Source: Stigmatella aurantiaca DW4/3-1
Lineage (GTDB): Bacteria; Myxococcota; Myxococcia; Myxococcales; Myxococcaceae
Reading direction: 5' to 3'
Assembly (NCBI RefSeq): GCF_000165485.1
Contig: NC_014623.1
Span: forward strand, 577,501 to 641,500
DNA: 64,000 nt
Positions 36,766-45,745 of the stretch are shown one piece after another; positions within the stretch are counted from its first letter, which is position 1, and every line of letters starts with the position of its first letter. The position numbers were made by a program, and so were the translations under genes. A model generated the notes under the pieces. It was not told the DNA's origin. It ran no database searches and saw only the letters and a list, made by a program, of their open reading frames with translations.

Positions 36766-38400
36766 ATGCGCTCCCTTCTCTCTCAGACAGTGCTCCTCGG
36801 AGGCGCCCTCGCCGCGTCTTCCGCCATGGCCGAACTGCCGGACTACACCCCGCGGATCCAGGCGCGGATCAACCTGGCGGGCAATCCTTCCGGGGCCTAC
36901 AACCTGGCGCCGGGTAACCTCTTGCCGGGCAGCTACCATGTGCCCTTGACCCTGGACCGGCAACTGGCGTTCCGGCTGTCCATCACGCCCGAGGGGCACC
37001 GCGCCATCTGGTGGGGCCAGAATGGGCAGGGCTCCCGGATCTACCTCCTCCCGGACCTGGGAGAGGACACGCTCGCCAGTGACACAGGCCTCAACTCGCG
37101 AGGAGACATCGCCTTCGCGGTGACCTACTCCTCCAGCAACGGCATCTACCTGCTCAACGCGGCGGACCCCAGCCAGGTGCGCATTATTCGGGAGCCGATC
37201 GGCGCGAACAGTTGGGACACGTTGGATCTCAACGAGGCGGGGCAACTGGGCTTCCGGGTGAGCTTCTCCGGCGTGGGCCGCGCCCATGTGCGCCTGAATC
37301 CCTCGGGACAGGGCTACGCCACGGAGTACCTCGCCAAGGAGCAAGGGGTCGACCCGGCGAGCCCTTACTTCTACTTGTACTCGCCTGGGTTCAATGACCT
37401 GGGACAGATCGCGGGGGTGGTGGATTTGCAGTCGGTGGGGTCGGGGGTTCAGGAATTGCGCGTCTGGACCGCCGAGGGGAACTCACAACGCATTGCAGCG
37501 TCGGTGGCCGTGGATCCGGCATCGCCCATCTACCGCTTCGCCTCGGTGCAGCCGGCCCTCTCCAACACGGGCAAGGTGGCCTTCCTGGGAACGTTTCGTG
37601 ACGCGCAAGGTCGCAACCTGACCACGCTCTGGCGGTGGGATGGGGCCGCTCTGAAAGTGCTGGCTCAGAACGGCCAGGACGGCATCAAGGAGGTGGAGTT
37701 CTTCCCTCCGGACATCAATGACAGCGGGCTGGTGGTCTTCCGCGCCTTCGACAGCGCGGGGATGCGCGCGGTGTGGGTGAGCGATGGCGAGGGGAAGAAG
37801 CGAGTGGTGTCCGAGCATGACATCCTCTCCTCGGATCTCGGTGATGCGCGCGTGGACCAGGAGACGCCCACGTCGCCGGTGTTTGGTGGTTCGCCGAAGA
37901 TCAACGCCCGGGGGGATGTCACGTTTGTCGCGGGGTTGGCCCCGCCGGACAACGACCAGGAGGAGTGGGGCTCCGGCATTTATGTCGCGGAGTCCTCGCT
38001 GCCTCCGCCCAGCCCGCCGGATGGCGGCACGGATGGGGGCACGGACCCGGATGGGGGCACGGACGGAGGGACGGACGGAGGACCGGATAGTGGCACCGAT
38101 GGGGGGCCGGACGGAGGCACGGACCCGGATGGCGGCACGGACCCGGACGGTGGGGATGAGGTGGATGGAGGGCCGTCCGAAACGCCGGATGGGGGACCGG
38201 GAGACGGTGGGTCCGGTTCTACTCCGGATGCGGGAGGAGACGGCGGGGACGTGCCGGAGTCCGAATTGGCAACGGGCGGTTGTGGGTGTCAGTCGACCTC
38301 GGCCACGTCGCTCGGGGCGTGGGTGCTGCTCGGTTTGACGCGTCTGCTTTCGGTGCGCCGCCGCCGTGGCAGAAGCGCAGGGGGTCCCTGGACAGTGTGA
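36766..38400 (+). CDS. MYXO-CTERM anchored secreted protein (choice-of-anchor type)
   Basis: 544 residues. A signal peptide (MRSLLSQTVLLGGALAASSAMA) is followed by a domain of about 400 residues of repeated blades with N-x-x-G-x-(I/V)-x-F motifs (LNSRGDIAFAV, LSNTGKVAFLG, INDSGLVVFRA, INARGDVTFVA). A Gly/Asp/Thr linker at about 415-500 leads to a C-terminal tripartite tail: GGCGCQST, a hydrophobic segment (LGAWVLLGLTRLL) and RRRRGR. The GC-x-C-hydrophobic-Arg tail is the MYXO-CTERM sorting signal, cleaved by myxosortase and anchored to the surface. GGAAGGGA precedes the ATG. Confidence 0.92.
   Translation: MRSLLSQTVLLGGALAASSAMAELPDYTPRIQARINLAGNPSGAYNLAPGNLLPGSYHVPLTLDRQLAFRLSITPEGHRAIWWGQNGQGSRIYLLPDLGEDTLASDTGLNSRGDIAFAVTYSSSNGIYLLNAADPSQVRIIREPIGANSWDTLDLNEAGQLGFRVSFSGVGRAHVRLNPSGQGYATEYLAKEQGVDPASPYFYLYSPGFNDLGQIAGVVDLQSVGSGVQELRVWTAEGNSQRIAASVAVDPASPIYRFASVQPALSNTGKVAFLGTFRDAQGRNLTTLWRWDGAALKVLAQNGQDGIKEVEFFPPDINDSGLVVFRAFDSAGMRAVWVSDGEGKKRVVSEHDILSSDLGDARVDQETPTSPVFGGSPKINARGDVTFVAGLAPPDNDQEEWGSGIYVAESSLPPPSPPDGGTDGGTDPDGGTDGGTDGGPDSGTDGGPDGGTDPDGGTDPDGGDEVDGGPSETPDGGPGDGGSGSTPDAGGDGGDVPESELATGGCGCQSTSATSLGAWVLLGLTRLLSVRRRRGRSAGGPWTV
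38020..38240. repeat. GC-rich Asp-Gly-Gly-Thr tandem repeats
   Basis: Imperfect repeats of GGATGGGGGCACGGACCC and shorter forms encode (D-G-G-T) and (D-P-D-G-G-T) units in the linker of the MYXO-CTERM protein. Units vary by whole codons, so repeat number could change without a frameshift. Confidence 0.85.
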
Positions 38401-38455
38401 AGCCAGACATGGGATGGATGGAAGCGACACCTTCCCGGATGGAGAGTCGAGACGG

Positions 38456-40147
38456 ATGGCCCGCACCCATTTGATGAGCCTGGTCCTGAGTGCATTGCGT
38501 ACTGCCCGGAGGGCGCAAGCCGCCGGGGTCCCGGTGGTCGAGTACGCGGCAATGCAGCAAGAGCGCTCCCGGTTCAACCGACGCTCCTTCCTCCATCTCA
38601 CGGCGGGGGCCGCGGGGGCCGCGACGCTCGCGGCCTGCGGTGACGAGGGCGGCGCGTCTCCGGAGGACGTGGTCATCGTGGGAGGAGGCACGGCGGGCCT
38701 GCACTGTGCTTACCGGCTGAGGCGGCTGGGGATCGACGCTCAGGTTTACGAGGCGTCGAAGCGGGTGGGCGGACGGATGTTCACGGCGCGCAATGTCTTC
38801 CCGGAAGGGCAGACGGCCGAGCTGGGCGGGGAGCTCATCGATACCGGCCACCTCACGCTGCACGATCTGTCCGAGGAGCTGGGCATCGAGCTGTTGGACT
38901 TCGAGAAGGAAGACGCCAGCCTGTCGCGGCTGGTGGCGATGTTCGATGGGAACCGGCTCACCGAGGAGCAGATCCTTCAGGGGTTCGCGCCCATCGCGGA
39001 GCGCATCGACGCGGCCCTGGCGACGCTGGAGGATCCCGAGGAGTACATCACCTACCGGACCCCCAACGGCGCCCAGGCGCTGGACCAGCTCTCGCTGCGG
39101 GCGTGGATGGATGTGGCGGACATCCCCGCGTCGGATCCCGTGCGCAAGCTCATCGAGCTGGCCTATGTGGGAGAGTTTGGCCTGGAGACGGATGTCTGCA
39201 ACAGCCTGAACCTGCTGACGTTCATCTCCACGGACACCACCCGCTTCGAGCTGTTCGGGGAGTCGGACGAGCGCTACCGGTCCAAGGGCGGCAATGAGCT
39301 CTTTCCGCAGCGGCTGGCGGAGCGGCTGGGGCCGGGACAGATCCACCTGGAGCACCGGCTGCGCGCGGTGAAGTCCCTGTCGGACGGCCGGTACCAGCTG
39401 ACCTTCGACGCCGCGGGGCGCACCCAGGAGGTGAAGGCGGACCATGTGGTGTTGGCCCTGCCCTTCTCCGTGCTGCGGAACGTGGACCTGCAAGTGGAGC
39501 TGCCGGCGGTGAAGCGCAAGGCCATCCAGGAGCTGGGCTACGGCACCAACGCGAAGCTGATGGTGGGCTTCTCCGCGCGTCCGTGGCGCGACGGGTACAT
39601 GTCCGATGGAAGCACGTACTCGGATGTGGGCTACATGCAGACGTGGGAGACGAGCCGCCAGCAGCCGGGCACGTCTGGAATCATCACCAACTTCACGGGC
39701 GGCGCGAAGGGCCTCGCCGTGGGGGAGGGGACGACCGATTCGCAGGTGTCGGCCTTCCTGGATGGCTTCGACCAGGTCTTCCCGGGCGTGAAGGAAGTCG
39801 CCAACGGCTCGGCGGCGCGGATGCACTGGCCCAGCCACGAGTTCACGCGCGGCAGCTACTCCGCCTACAAAGTAGGCCAGTTCACGACGATCTCGGGCGC
39901 GGAGATCGAACGGGTGGGCAATCTGCACTTCTGCGGCGAGCACACCAGCCTGGATGCGCAGGGCTTCATGGAAGGGGCCGCGCTCACCGGAGCGATGGCG
40001 GCGGCCGAGGTGGCCGGGGATCTGGGGCTCCAGGTGGAGGAGGCGCTGGGGCCCGGTGCGCGCATCATGGCGCGGGCGCAGTCGGCGCGGGTGCACGGGC
40101 GCTGGTTGGACGCCGCCCGGCGGGCCTCGCGGCGGCGCGCGGGCTGA
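38456..40147 (+). CDS. Exported flavin amine oxidase
   Basis: 563 residues. An N-terminal region has twin arginines (FNRRSFLHLTAGAAGA) and ends in a lipobox (LAAC), suggesting Tat export and lipid attachment after a folded flavoprotein is made. The FAD-binding Rossmann motif is VVIVGGGTAGLHCAYRLRR near residue 68, with YEASKRVGGRMFTA and the C-terminal FAD motif LHFCGEHTSLDAQGFMEGA. The family oxidises amines or amino acids to imine, ammonia and H2O2. The substrate is unknown. The Met chosen has GGAGAG upstream; a later Met would shorten the leader. Confidence 0.9.
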   Translation: MARTHLMSLVLSALRTARRAQAAGVPVVEYAAMQQERSRFNRRSFLHLTAGAAGAATLAACGDEGGASPEDVVIVGGGTAGLHCAYRLRRLGIDAQVYEASKRVGGRMFTARNVFPEGQTAELGGELIDTGHLTLHDLSEELGIELLDFEKEDASLSRLVAMFDGNRLTEEQILQGFAPIAERIDAALATLEDPEEYITYRTPNGAQALDQLSLRAWMDVADIPASDPVRKLIELAYVGEFGLETDVCNSLNLLTFISTDTTRFELFGESDERYRSKGGNELFPQRLAERLGPGQIHLEHRLRAVKSLSDGRYQLTFDAAGRTQEVKADHVVLALPFSVLRNVDLQVELPAVKRKAIQELGYGTNAKLMVGFSARPWRDGYMSDGSTYSDVGYMQTWETSRQQPGTSGIITNFTGGAKGLAVGEGTTDSQVSAFLDGFDQVFPGVKEVANGSAARMHWPSHEFTRGSYSAYKVGQFTTISGAEIERVGNLHFCGEHTSLDAQGFMEGAALTGAMAAAEVAGDLGLQVEEALGPGARIMARAQSARVHGRWLDAARRASRRRAG

Positions 40148-40166
40148 GCTTCTTTGGGTCTGGAAC

Positions 40167-40205
40167 GGAGGGCCGTGCCCACGGGGGCGGCCCTCCGGGC
40201 TTTTT
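40167..40205 (+). terminator. Intrinsic terminator after amine oxidase
   Basis: GGAGGGCCG pairs with CGGCCCTCC around a 12-nt loop, then GGGCTTTTT. Strong in the plus direction. It abuts the stop codon of the convergent HipA-like gene. Confidence 0.85.
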
Positions 40206-41505
40206 AGACAGGAGACTGGCGGATGAGGCGGTCAACGGCCTCTCCGGCTTGGAGGCATCGCTCCCGGAATGGGCCGCTGAACTCGGGCGAGGACGCGAGC
40301 GTGCCCCAATAGTCCCGCGCGCAGCGTGCCGCATGCCCCCAGACGTCGAGCGTGTCCGCGGACGGGGGGGCGGGAACGAACCGAGGCTCGGAGAGGCTGG
40401 TTCCCTGGGGCGCGAAGACCATCGGGAGCATGTCGTAGACAGGCGCGAGCCGGAACTTCCTGGGGCCCTCCACGAAGAAGGAGAGGTTGCCCAGGTGCCG
40501 GTCGGTGTTTCCGATGAGCTGTCCGAAGGTGTCGAGCCAGCGCACGCTCCGGGCGTCCTCCGCGCTGATGTGGCGTGCGGAGAGAAGTCCCTGGGCCACC
40601 CGGGTCCAGGTGCCTCCGAGGCCAAGGTATTCGTTGTCGATGGCGCGCAGGGACAGCAAGGGCCTTCGTCCTCGCAGGCCGACCCTGTCGAAGCGGGTCA
40701 CTTCCAGGAAGCGGTATGCCTCGACATCCAGCCACTGCGCCGTTGCGGCAGCGAAGCCCGCGGCGCGGACCGCGTCCAGCGCATAGCGCTCGCAGACGAG
40801 CAGGTCCTTCCACCGCTGTGCGGCCGCACCGTCGTCGCCCCCCGCGAACTTCACGATGACGTGCCGGTCTTCAGCACAGGTCGCGAACTTGGGTTGCTCG
40901 CCGCCCGCGGAGGAGCCGGGTTGCCTCGACAGGGCCGCTTGCGCAATCTGGGGATAGTCGCTCCGGGAGGAAGGGGAGGGCGGCTCCGCCAGAAACCGAT
41001 TGAGCGACTCATCGCCGATGATGAGATTGCCGACGCAGTCCTCTCCCCGCTGGGCCAATGCCAGGAGCGCGTGGTCTTCCGTCCAGTCTTGGAGGCGCGG
41101 GGGGAGTTTCAGCTCCAGGTGCCGTGCCGCGAAGCTACGGCCGATGTAGCCCTGAGGGGCCATGTCCTCCGCGAACGGGGGGAAGCCGTCAAAGAGTTCA
41201 GACAGCCCCTCTTCCCGGGCAAGCCAGTGACGGCGGTGGGTGAGAAAGTGAAGCACCCCGTGCGGGTGGATTCTCCCCTCCTCGTCGATTCGGTAGACCG
41301 GGACCCGTGTCCCCAGGGGAAGCAGTGTCCGGGTGCGTGCATACCGGGTCTGACGTCCGGCCCCCATCCGGCAAACGCGCTCTCCCGCCGCCGTGATGAG
41401 CCGCGACACGGTGGGTTGAGAGACCTCGAGCTGCTTGCTGAGGTCGCTTGCCCGAGCGGTCGGCAGGCGATCGAGCGCCTCTAGGAGGAGATTCACGGAG
41501 GTCAT
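40204..41505 (-). CDS. HipA-like kinase with own HTH domain (YjjJ/HipH type)
   Basis: 433 residues. Residues 1-55 form a helix-turn-helix (ARASDLSKQLEVSQPTVSRLI). The remainder is HipA-like: GGEQPKFATC (the ATP-loop region), HVIVKFAGG with the lysine, CERYALDAVRAAGF, FLEVTRFDR, catalytic GNTDRHLGNLSFF and the metal Asp in LAPVYDMLP. E. coli YjjJ (about 440 residues) has the same HTH-kinase fusion and is a growth-inhibiting HipA homologue without a separate antitoxin. Here too no HipB gene is adjacent. It probably phosphorylates a translation component. It lies directly downstream of mcrC and may share its transcript. Confidence 0.87.
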   Translation of the reverse strand: MTSVNLLLEALDRLPTARASDLSKQLEVSQPTVSRLITAAGERVCRMGAGRQTRYARTRTLLPLGTRVPVYRIDEEGRIHPHGVLHFLTHRRHWLAREEGLSELFDGFPPFAEDMAPQGYIGRSFAARHLELKLPPRLQDWTEDHALLALAQRGEDCVGNLIIGDESLNRFLAEPPSPSSRSDYPQIAQAALSRQPGSSAGGEQPKFATCAEDRHVIVKFAGGDDGAAAQRWKDLLVCERYALDAVRAAGFAAATAQWLDVEAYRFLEVTRFDRVGLRGRRPLLSLRAIDNEYLGLGGTWTRVAQGLLSARHISAEDARSVRWLDTFGQLIGNTDRHLGNLSFFVEGPRKFRLAPVYDMLPMVFAPQGTSLSEPRFVPAPPSADTLDVWGHAARCARDYWGTLASSPEFSGPFRERCLQAGEAVDRLIRQSPV

Positions 41506-41576
41506 GGCCTGATTGAATCGTAAGCTGAATAGAAGATTGCATAGATCGAGCTAGGCTAACCAGTTGTTTATAGGGA

Positions 41577-42839
41577 CTATTTCGAGATCGAAGTCTCGAA
41601 TGCTGAATAGATCTTTGGCTCAAGAACCCCGGTGAGAACGGGCAGCGGAGGGTTCCCCAACCAGGACACGAGCCGCTCGGCGGTGGACTCCAGCGCCCGG
41701 CCCAGCGTGGCCGCGGGCCCTCCCAAAGGGACCTTCACCACGCGCACTTGGCTCGTGCGGCCGAAGGTCATCAGGCGCAGGGTCTCCTCTTCAGGCACGG
41801 CCCCGAGCGCTGGCAGAACCAGCGCACCTCGGTGCGTTCCCACGCACGCCAGATAGGTGACGATCTGCTGGAAGTCGTCCGCCGGTGGCAGCCCCTTCGC
41901 GGGGAACTTGTACTTGGCGTCGATGACGAGGCGTGCACCTCCTTGTTCGACGACGGCATCCGGGACGAGGAGGAGCCGTCCCTCGGTGTCGAGAACGAGG
42001 GGGCGCTGGACATGGCACGCCAGCCCTCTGGCCTCTGCCACCTGGACCAGGGCCCGGGTGACGGCGGCCTCGAAGAGGGGGGCCAACCGGAGGATGAAGG
42101 AGGAGAGCGGGTGTGGCCCCGGCGCGGCCTGGACGCCGGTGCTCTCCAGGATGAGGCGTGCGAGCTTGGCGGCGGGCCCATACGCGGCGAAGCGTCGATC
42201 CGAGGCCAGCATCGTTTCGGCGGCGTGGACCTCTGCCCGCGCTTGCACGCCATCCAGCGTGGCCGCCAGCGCGCGGGCCCGCGCCGCCACGGGCGGGCCG
42301 AAGGTCCTGGCGCGCTCCAGCACTCGCAGCGCCGCGAGCAACAGGCGGTTGGGCGCCACGTCCCGGGTGAACTCATCGAACCGGCAGGTGAGCCGGTGGC
42401 GATGCGTCGGCGGCTGGGCGATGTCCCTGCCCGCCAGCCATCGCCCTCGGAGGACCGGCTGCCCCGCCTCCTCTTCCCGATAGCCGTGCACCCAGCCTCC
42501 GCGCGCCAGCCGCTCCACGCGGCGCAGGAAGAGCGCGCCGAGCAGGGGAAGCAGCTCCTCCGCCTCGGCCATGCCCACGAGGTCCTCGCCCCAGGACAGG
42601 CCCTTCGCCGCGTAATCGGCCAGGGCCAGCAGGTGCAGAGAGGGCACCTGGGGCCGCAGGTGCAACACCCCGCCCGGCAGGGCCACCATCCCCGCGACCC
42701 CGTGGGCGCGCAGGCGGAAGCCACGGGCGGAGGGCTCGGCCGTGAGCGCGGAGCCCAAGTACGACTGGGCGGCGAGAAGGTCCTCGGCGGAGAGCGGCAG
42801 CTCGGCCCACTCCCACTCGGTGAGCACCCACGGCGTCAT
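41577..42839 (-). CDS. mcrC: McrC-like restriction nuclease subunit
   Basis: 420 residues. An N-terminal beta-rich region (GFRLRAHGVAGMVALPGGVLHLRPQV) is followed by a helical middle (CRFDEFTRDVAPNRLLLAALRVL) and a PD-(D/E)xK nuclease core: LLLVPDAVVEQGGARLVIDAKYK (Asp and Asp-x-Lys) then FQQIVTYLACVG. McrC proteins supply the endonuclease of McrBC systems that cut modified DNA. The ATG overlaps the mcrB stop (ATGA), so the subunits are coupled. Catalytic residues are intact. Confidence 0.9.
   Translation of the reverse strand: MTPWVLTEWEWAELPLSAEDLLAAQSYLGSALTAEPSARGFRLRAHGVAGMVALPGGVLHLRPQVPSLHLLALADYAAKGLSWGEDLVGMAEAEELLPLLGALFLRRVERLARGGWVHGYREEEAGQPVLRGRWLAGRDIAQPPTHRHRLTCRFDEFTRDVAPNRLLLAALRVLERARTFGPPVAARARALAATLDGVQARAEVHAAETMLASDRRFAAYGPAAKLARLILESTGVQAAPGPHPLSSFILRLAPLFEAAVTRALVQVAEARGLACHVQRPLVLDTEGRLLLVPDAVVEQGGARLVIDAKYKFPAKGLPPADDFQQIVTYLACVGTHRGALVLPALGAVPEEETLRLMTFGRTSQVRVVKVPLGGPAATLGRALESTAERLVSWLGNPPLPVLTGVLEPKIYSAFETSISK
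41581..41600. promoter_or_regulatory. Inverted repeat upstream of HipA-like gene
   Basis: TTCGAGA-N6-TCTCGAA, perfect 7-bp arms, within the last codons of mcrC and about 75 nt before the HipA-like start. The flanking 41510-41620 is AT-rich for this genome. Suitable as an operator for the HTH domain of the HipA-like protein, but HipB sites are usually TATCC-N8-GGATA. Confidence 0.45.
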
Positions 42840-45577
42840 TCCGACATGTCCACGGGGCCGGGGCGCGCCGCGTCGAACAGCGCCCTCAGCTCCGGCACCA
42901 CCTGCGGCGAGTCGTAGAAACAGTCCTCCAGCATCGGGGCGATGTCATGGCGCCAGATGCGCTCGACGCGCCCGGGGTCCAGGTCCTTGTCCATGAAGAA
43001 CGAGTGGCCGATGCAGAACTCCCGGCCGGGGGAGCGGGCGATGCGCGCATTCACCGCCTCCAGCCCCTGCACGGCCCAGTCGCACACATCGGGCGCCACG
43101 TCCCACTTGAGCAGGTTGCGCCGGAGGATCTCCGCGTCCGGATCCATCCGGACGAAGTGGAAGCGGCGGCGCAGCGCCACATCGATCTGCGCGATGGAGC
43201 GGTCCGCGCTGTTCATCGTGCCGATGAGGTACAGGTTGGTGGGCAGCTCGAAGAAGTCCCCGGAGCCCGCGAGCCGCACGCGCTCCTCGCGGTACTCCAG
43301 CAGGTAGAGCAGCTCGCCGAAGACGCGCGGGAGGGCCCCCCGGTTGATCTCATCGATGAGCAGCACGAAGCGCTCGGTGGGAGAGGCCTGGGCCCGCTCC
43401 GCCAGGGATTTGAGGATGCCGGGGCGGTATTCGTAGCGCAGCCCTCCCGGCGCCTGGGCATCCACCTGGGGCCTCAACCCCTCCACGAAGTCCTCATAGG
43501 AATAGGCCGGGTGGAACTGGACGCGCTCGCAGCGGGTCTCGGCGCCCGCCTGGTACCGCGCCAGCTCGCGGGCGATGTATGTCTTTCCCGTGCCCGGCGG
43601 CCCATAGAGGATGAGCTGGCGCCGGTGTTCCAGCAACGCGCACAGCTCCTCCAGCCGCTCCCGGCGCAGCGAGGTGGTGTGCAGGAAGCGCTCCGCCGGA
43701 TCCAGCTCCTTCGGGGGCGGCTGTTGGTCCAACCGCGCCTTGAGCCAGTAGAGGAAGCGCCGCATGGCCTGGGTGGGCGGCAGGTCCGCCGTCCCAGGCA
43801 GGTGGTGCGCGAGCGCCTCGCGCAGTGCATCGTTGGAACGCACGGCCCGGGTGCCCACCGGGAGTGAGTCCGGCAAGGGCGGCAGTCCCAGCATCTCCAT
43901 CATCCGGGCCTTCCCGGTGTCGCCCTCGTAGCAGTGGATGCCCAGGAAACGCTCGGGGTGCACCACGGCCAGACACTTCATGAGGACGGGCTCGCTCAGC
44001 CCCTTCACGGCGGCAGGGCTGTCCCGGTCGAGCGCACGGTCGAGGCGCTGCTCCAGCCGGCCCTCACCATGCAGCACCTCGCGCAGCGTGGCCCGGAAGT
44101 GGGCGAGCTGTGGCTCACCGGCCTCCAGGAAGAAGCGGTTGAGCGCGGGCAGGGGCCCGGCCGAGCCCAGCACGCCGAGCTGATACACGGGCCGGAAGTC
44201 CTCTGGGGTGAGCGTGCCCAGGGCCTCTGGGGCGAGCATGCGCGCCCAGGCCTCGCGCTGGGCGGCCTCCCGGAGATCCGTGTCGTCCGGATGGCCGGAG
44301 GTGCGGCGCCACTCGTCCACCCACGCGGCCAGCTCCAGCACGCGTGGGGCGTGGGGCGGCGAAGGCTCGGGGAGCAGGGCCCCCGCGGGCAGGTACGGGG
44401 CGAGCACCTCGTGCACTTCGGGGTTGCGGTCCCGGATGAGCCGGGCGAGGGGGGGCAGCTCATCGGCGCGGATGGGCAGCACCATGCCGCTGCGGGGCGA
44501 GGCCATCATCATCCCGGACAGCGTCGAGTGCGCCTGGATGGCGGACAGCGGAATGGGCTGGGCCAGCACGTCCGTGAGGAACTCCACCTCGAAGCGTGTC
44601 TCATCCCCCACGGAGGCGGGCTCGGAGGCCAGCTTCCCCAGCCCCAGCACCTCCCGCACCGGGCTGGCCTGGTAGAGGAAGACGAGGTCTCCGGGCTCGG
44701 CGTCCCGGAGCCACTCGCGCGAGCCGCGCTGGAGGGCGGTCCACGTGCTGCGCCGGCCGCGCCGGATCTCCGCGCGGAAGTTGCGCTTGGAGAGCATGTT
44801 GCGGACGACCCAGGCGCCGATCTCCTCGTCCGGCTCGCCCCCCGCCTCGTCGCCTGGTGCCTCTTCCAGCTCCTCCACCTTGCGGCGCGCCAGGTAGCCG
44901 CCCAGCTTCCGGTCGCACAGCCAGTGGCAGAAGGCATCGAAGTGGTTTGCGTCCTGGACGCCCAGCGGCTTGAGGCGCTCCAGCACGAAGCGCAGCGTGG
45001 CGGTGGCCTCCAGGTAGTGCTCCAGCCCCACGCTCACCTCGCGGGACTCGCCCCACAGCGCCAGGCAGAAGTGGGCCGTGCGCCGGCTCCGGGCGTTGAC
45101 GGCGAGGTACAGGTCCGGCCGCAGGGCATGCAGCGCGGGGCTGAGGAAGCCCGCGCGGAAGCCCCTCGACAGGGGCGAGGCGGCAAAGGCCTCGAGGGCC
45201 GCGGGCTGGGGGCTTCGCTCCAGGGTTCGCAGCAGGCGCAAGAGGTGCGCGGCGATGTCCCGCCAGGCGGCCGCGTCCGGCACCCAGCCCACACTCTGGA
45301 ACCAGGGTTGGATCTCCCGGTTGATGATGGCCCACAGTGTCGTCCAGGCCCCGCGCTGGCGGTTGTAGGGGGTGTCGCGGTGGGGCAGCAGCTTCATCAG
45401 CACCCGCTCCGTGACGTCCTCTCCCGCGTCGGCGCGCCGGCAGATGTCCTCGAAGGCGGCCCGGAGAAACGCCGCATCCGTGGCGTAGCGGGCCAAGTGG
45501 TCCTGGCCCGCGGGTTGATGAATGAAGCGCTGGAGGAACTGGGCCACCAGCTCGGGCAAGGGCGGCAGGACATTCAC
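42836..45577 (-). CDS. mcrB: McrB-like GTPase with inserted EVE-like reader domain
   Basis: About 913 residues, GTG start. N-terminal 1-245 is helical and unassigned. Residues 255-375 fit an EVE/PUA-like domain (WLRDAEPGDLVFLYQASPVRE, VLGLGKLASEPASV), which reads modified bases. A further helical region follows, then the McrB AAA+ motor with Walker A GPPGTGKT at 659-666, Walker B LLIDEI at 739-744 and MNSADR near 788 (McrB signature MN-x2-D-R). EVE-McrB fusions are predicted anti-phage systems. The upstream frame (36 residues) lacks support, so I chose GTG at 45577. Confidence 0.88.
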   Translation of the reverse strand: MNVLPPLPELVAQFLQRFIHQPAGQDHLARYATDAAFLRAAFEDICRRADAGEDVTERVLMKLLPHRDTPYNRQRGAWTTLWAIINREIQPWFQSVGWVPDAAAWRDIAAHLLRLLRTLERSPQPAALEAFAASPLSRGFRAGFLSPALHALRPDLYLAVNARSRRTAHFCLALWGESREVSVGLEHYLEATATLRFVLERLKPLGVQDANHFDAFCHWLCDRKLGGYLARRKVEELEEAPGDEAGGEPDEEIGAWVVRNMLSKRNFRAEIRRGRRSTWTALQRGSREWLRDAEPGDLVFLYQASPVREVLGLGKLASEPASVGDETRFEVEFLTDVLAQPIPLSAIQAHSTLSGMMMASPRSGMVLPIRADELPPLARLIRDRNPEVHEVLAPYLPAGALLPEPSPPHAPRVLELAAWVDEWRRTSGHPDDTDLREAAQREAWARMLAPEALGTLTPEDFRPVYQLGVLGSAGPLPALNRFFLEAGEPQLAHFRATLREVLHGEGRLEQRLDRALDRDSPAAVKGLSEPVLMKCLAVVHPERFLGIHCYEGDTGKARMMEMLGLPPLPDSLPVGTRAVRSNDALREALAHHLPGTADLPPTQAMRRFLYWLKARLDQQPPPKELDPAERFLHTTSLRRERLEELCALLEHRRQLILYGPPGTGKTYIARELARYQAGAETRCERVQFHPAYSYEDFVEGLRPQVDAQAPGGLRYEYRPGILKSLAERAQASPTERFVLLIDEINRGALPRVFGELLYLLEYREERVRLAGSGDFFELPTNLYLIGTMNSADRSIAQIDVALRRRFHFVRMDPDAEILRRNLLKWDVAPDVCDWAVQGLEAVNARIARSPGREFCIGHSFFMDKDLDPGRVERIWRHDIAPMLEDCFYDSPQVVPELRALFDAARPGPVDMSE

Positions 45578-45681
45578 GTGGCGGAGACCTCCACGGCGGT
45601 CCTGTCGGCACGCGGGGAAGGGGCTTGCCCGTCCGGAGGGCAGACAGGACGGATGGGGTAGGACACCCGCAACACTACCCA

Positions 45682-45708
45682 CCACGGCTGCCCGCAGCCA
45701 TGGTTTTT
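45682..45708 (+). terminator. Terminator-like hairpin facing plus direction
   Basis: CCACGGCTGC and GCAGCCATGG (one mismatch in plus-strand RNA) then TTTTT, in the gap between mcrB and the DUF4241/HEAT gene, both on the minus strand. No plus-strand gene ends here. It may block antisense transcription; read on the minus strand it forms a hairpin without a U-tract. Confidence 0.5.
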
Positions 45709-45745
45709 GCGTTGCCGCGGGGGGAGGGGAGGGCAGGCCGGCTGC

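Noticed and set aside
40204-45577. Recent mobile island bounded by att sites or insertion sequences
   Set aside because: No integrase, transposase, tRNA or terminal repeats; GC content resembles the flanks apart from a short AT-rich gap.
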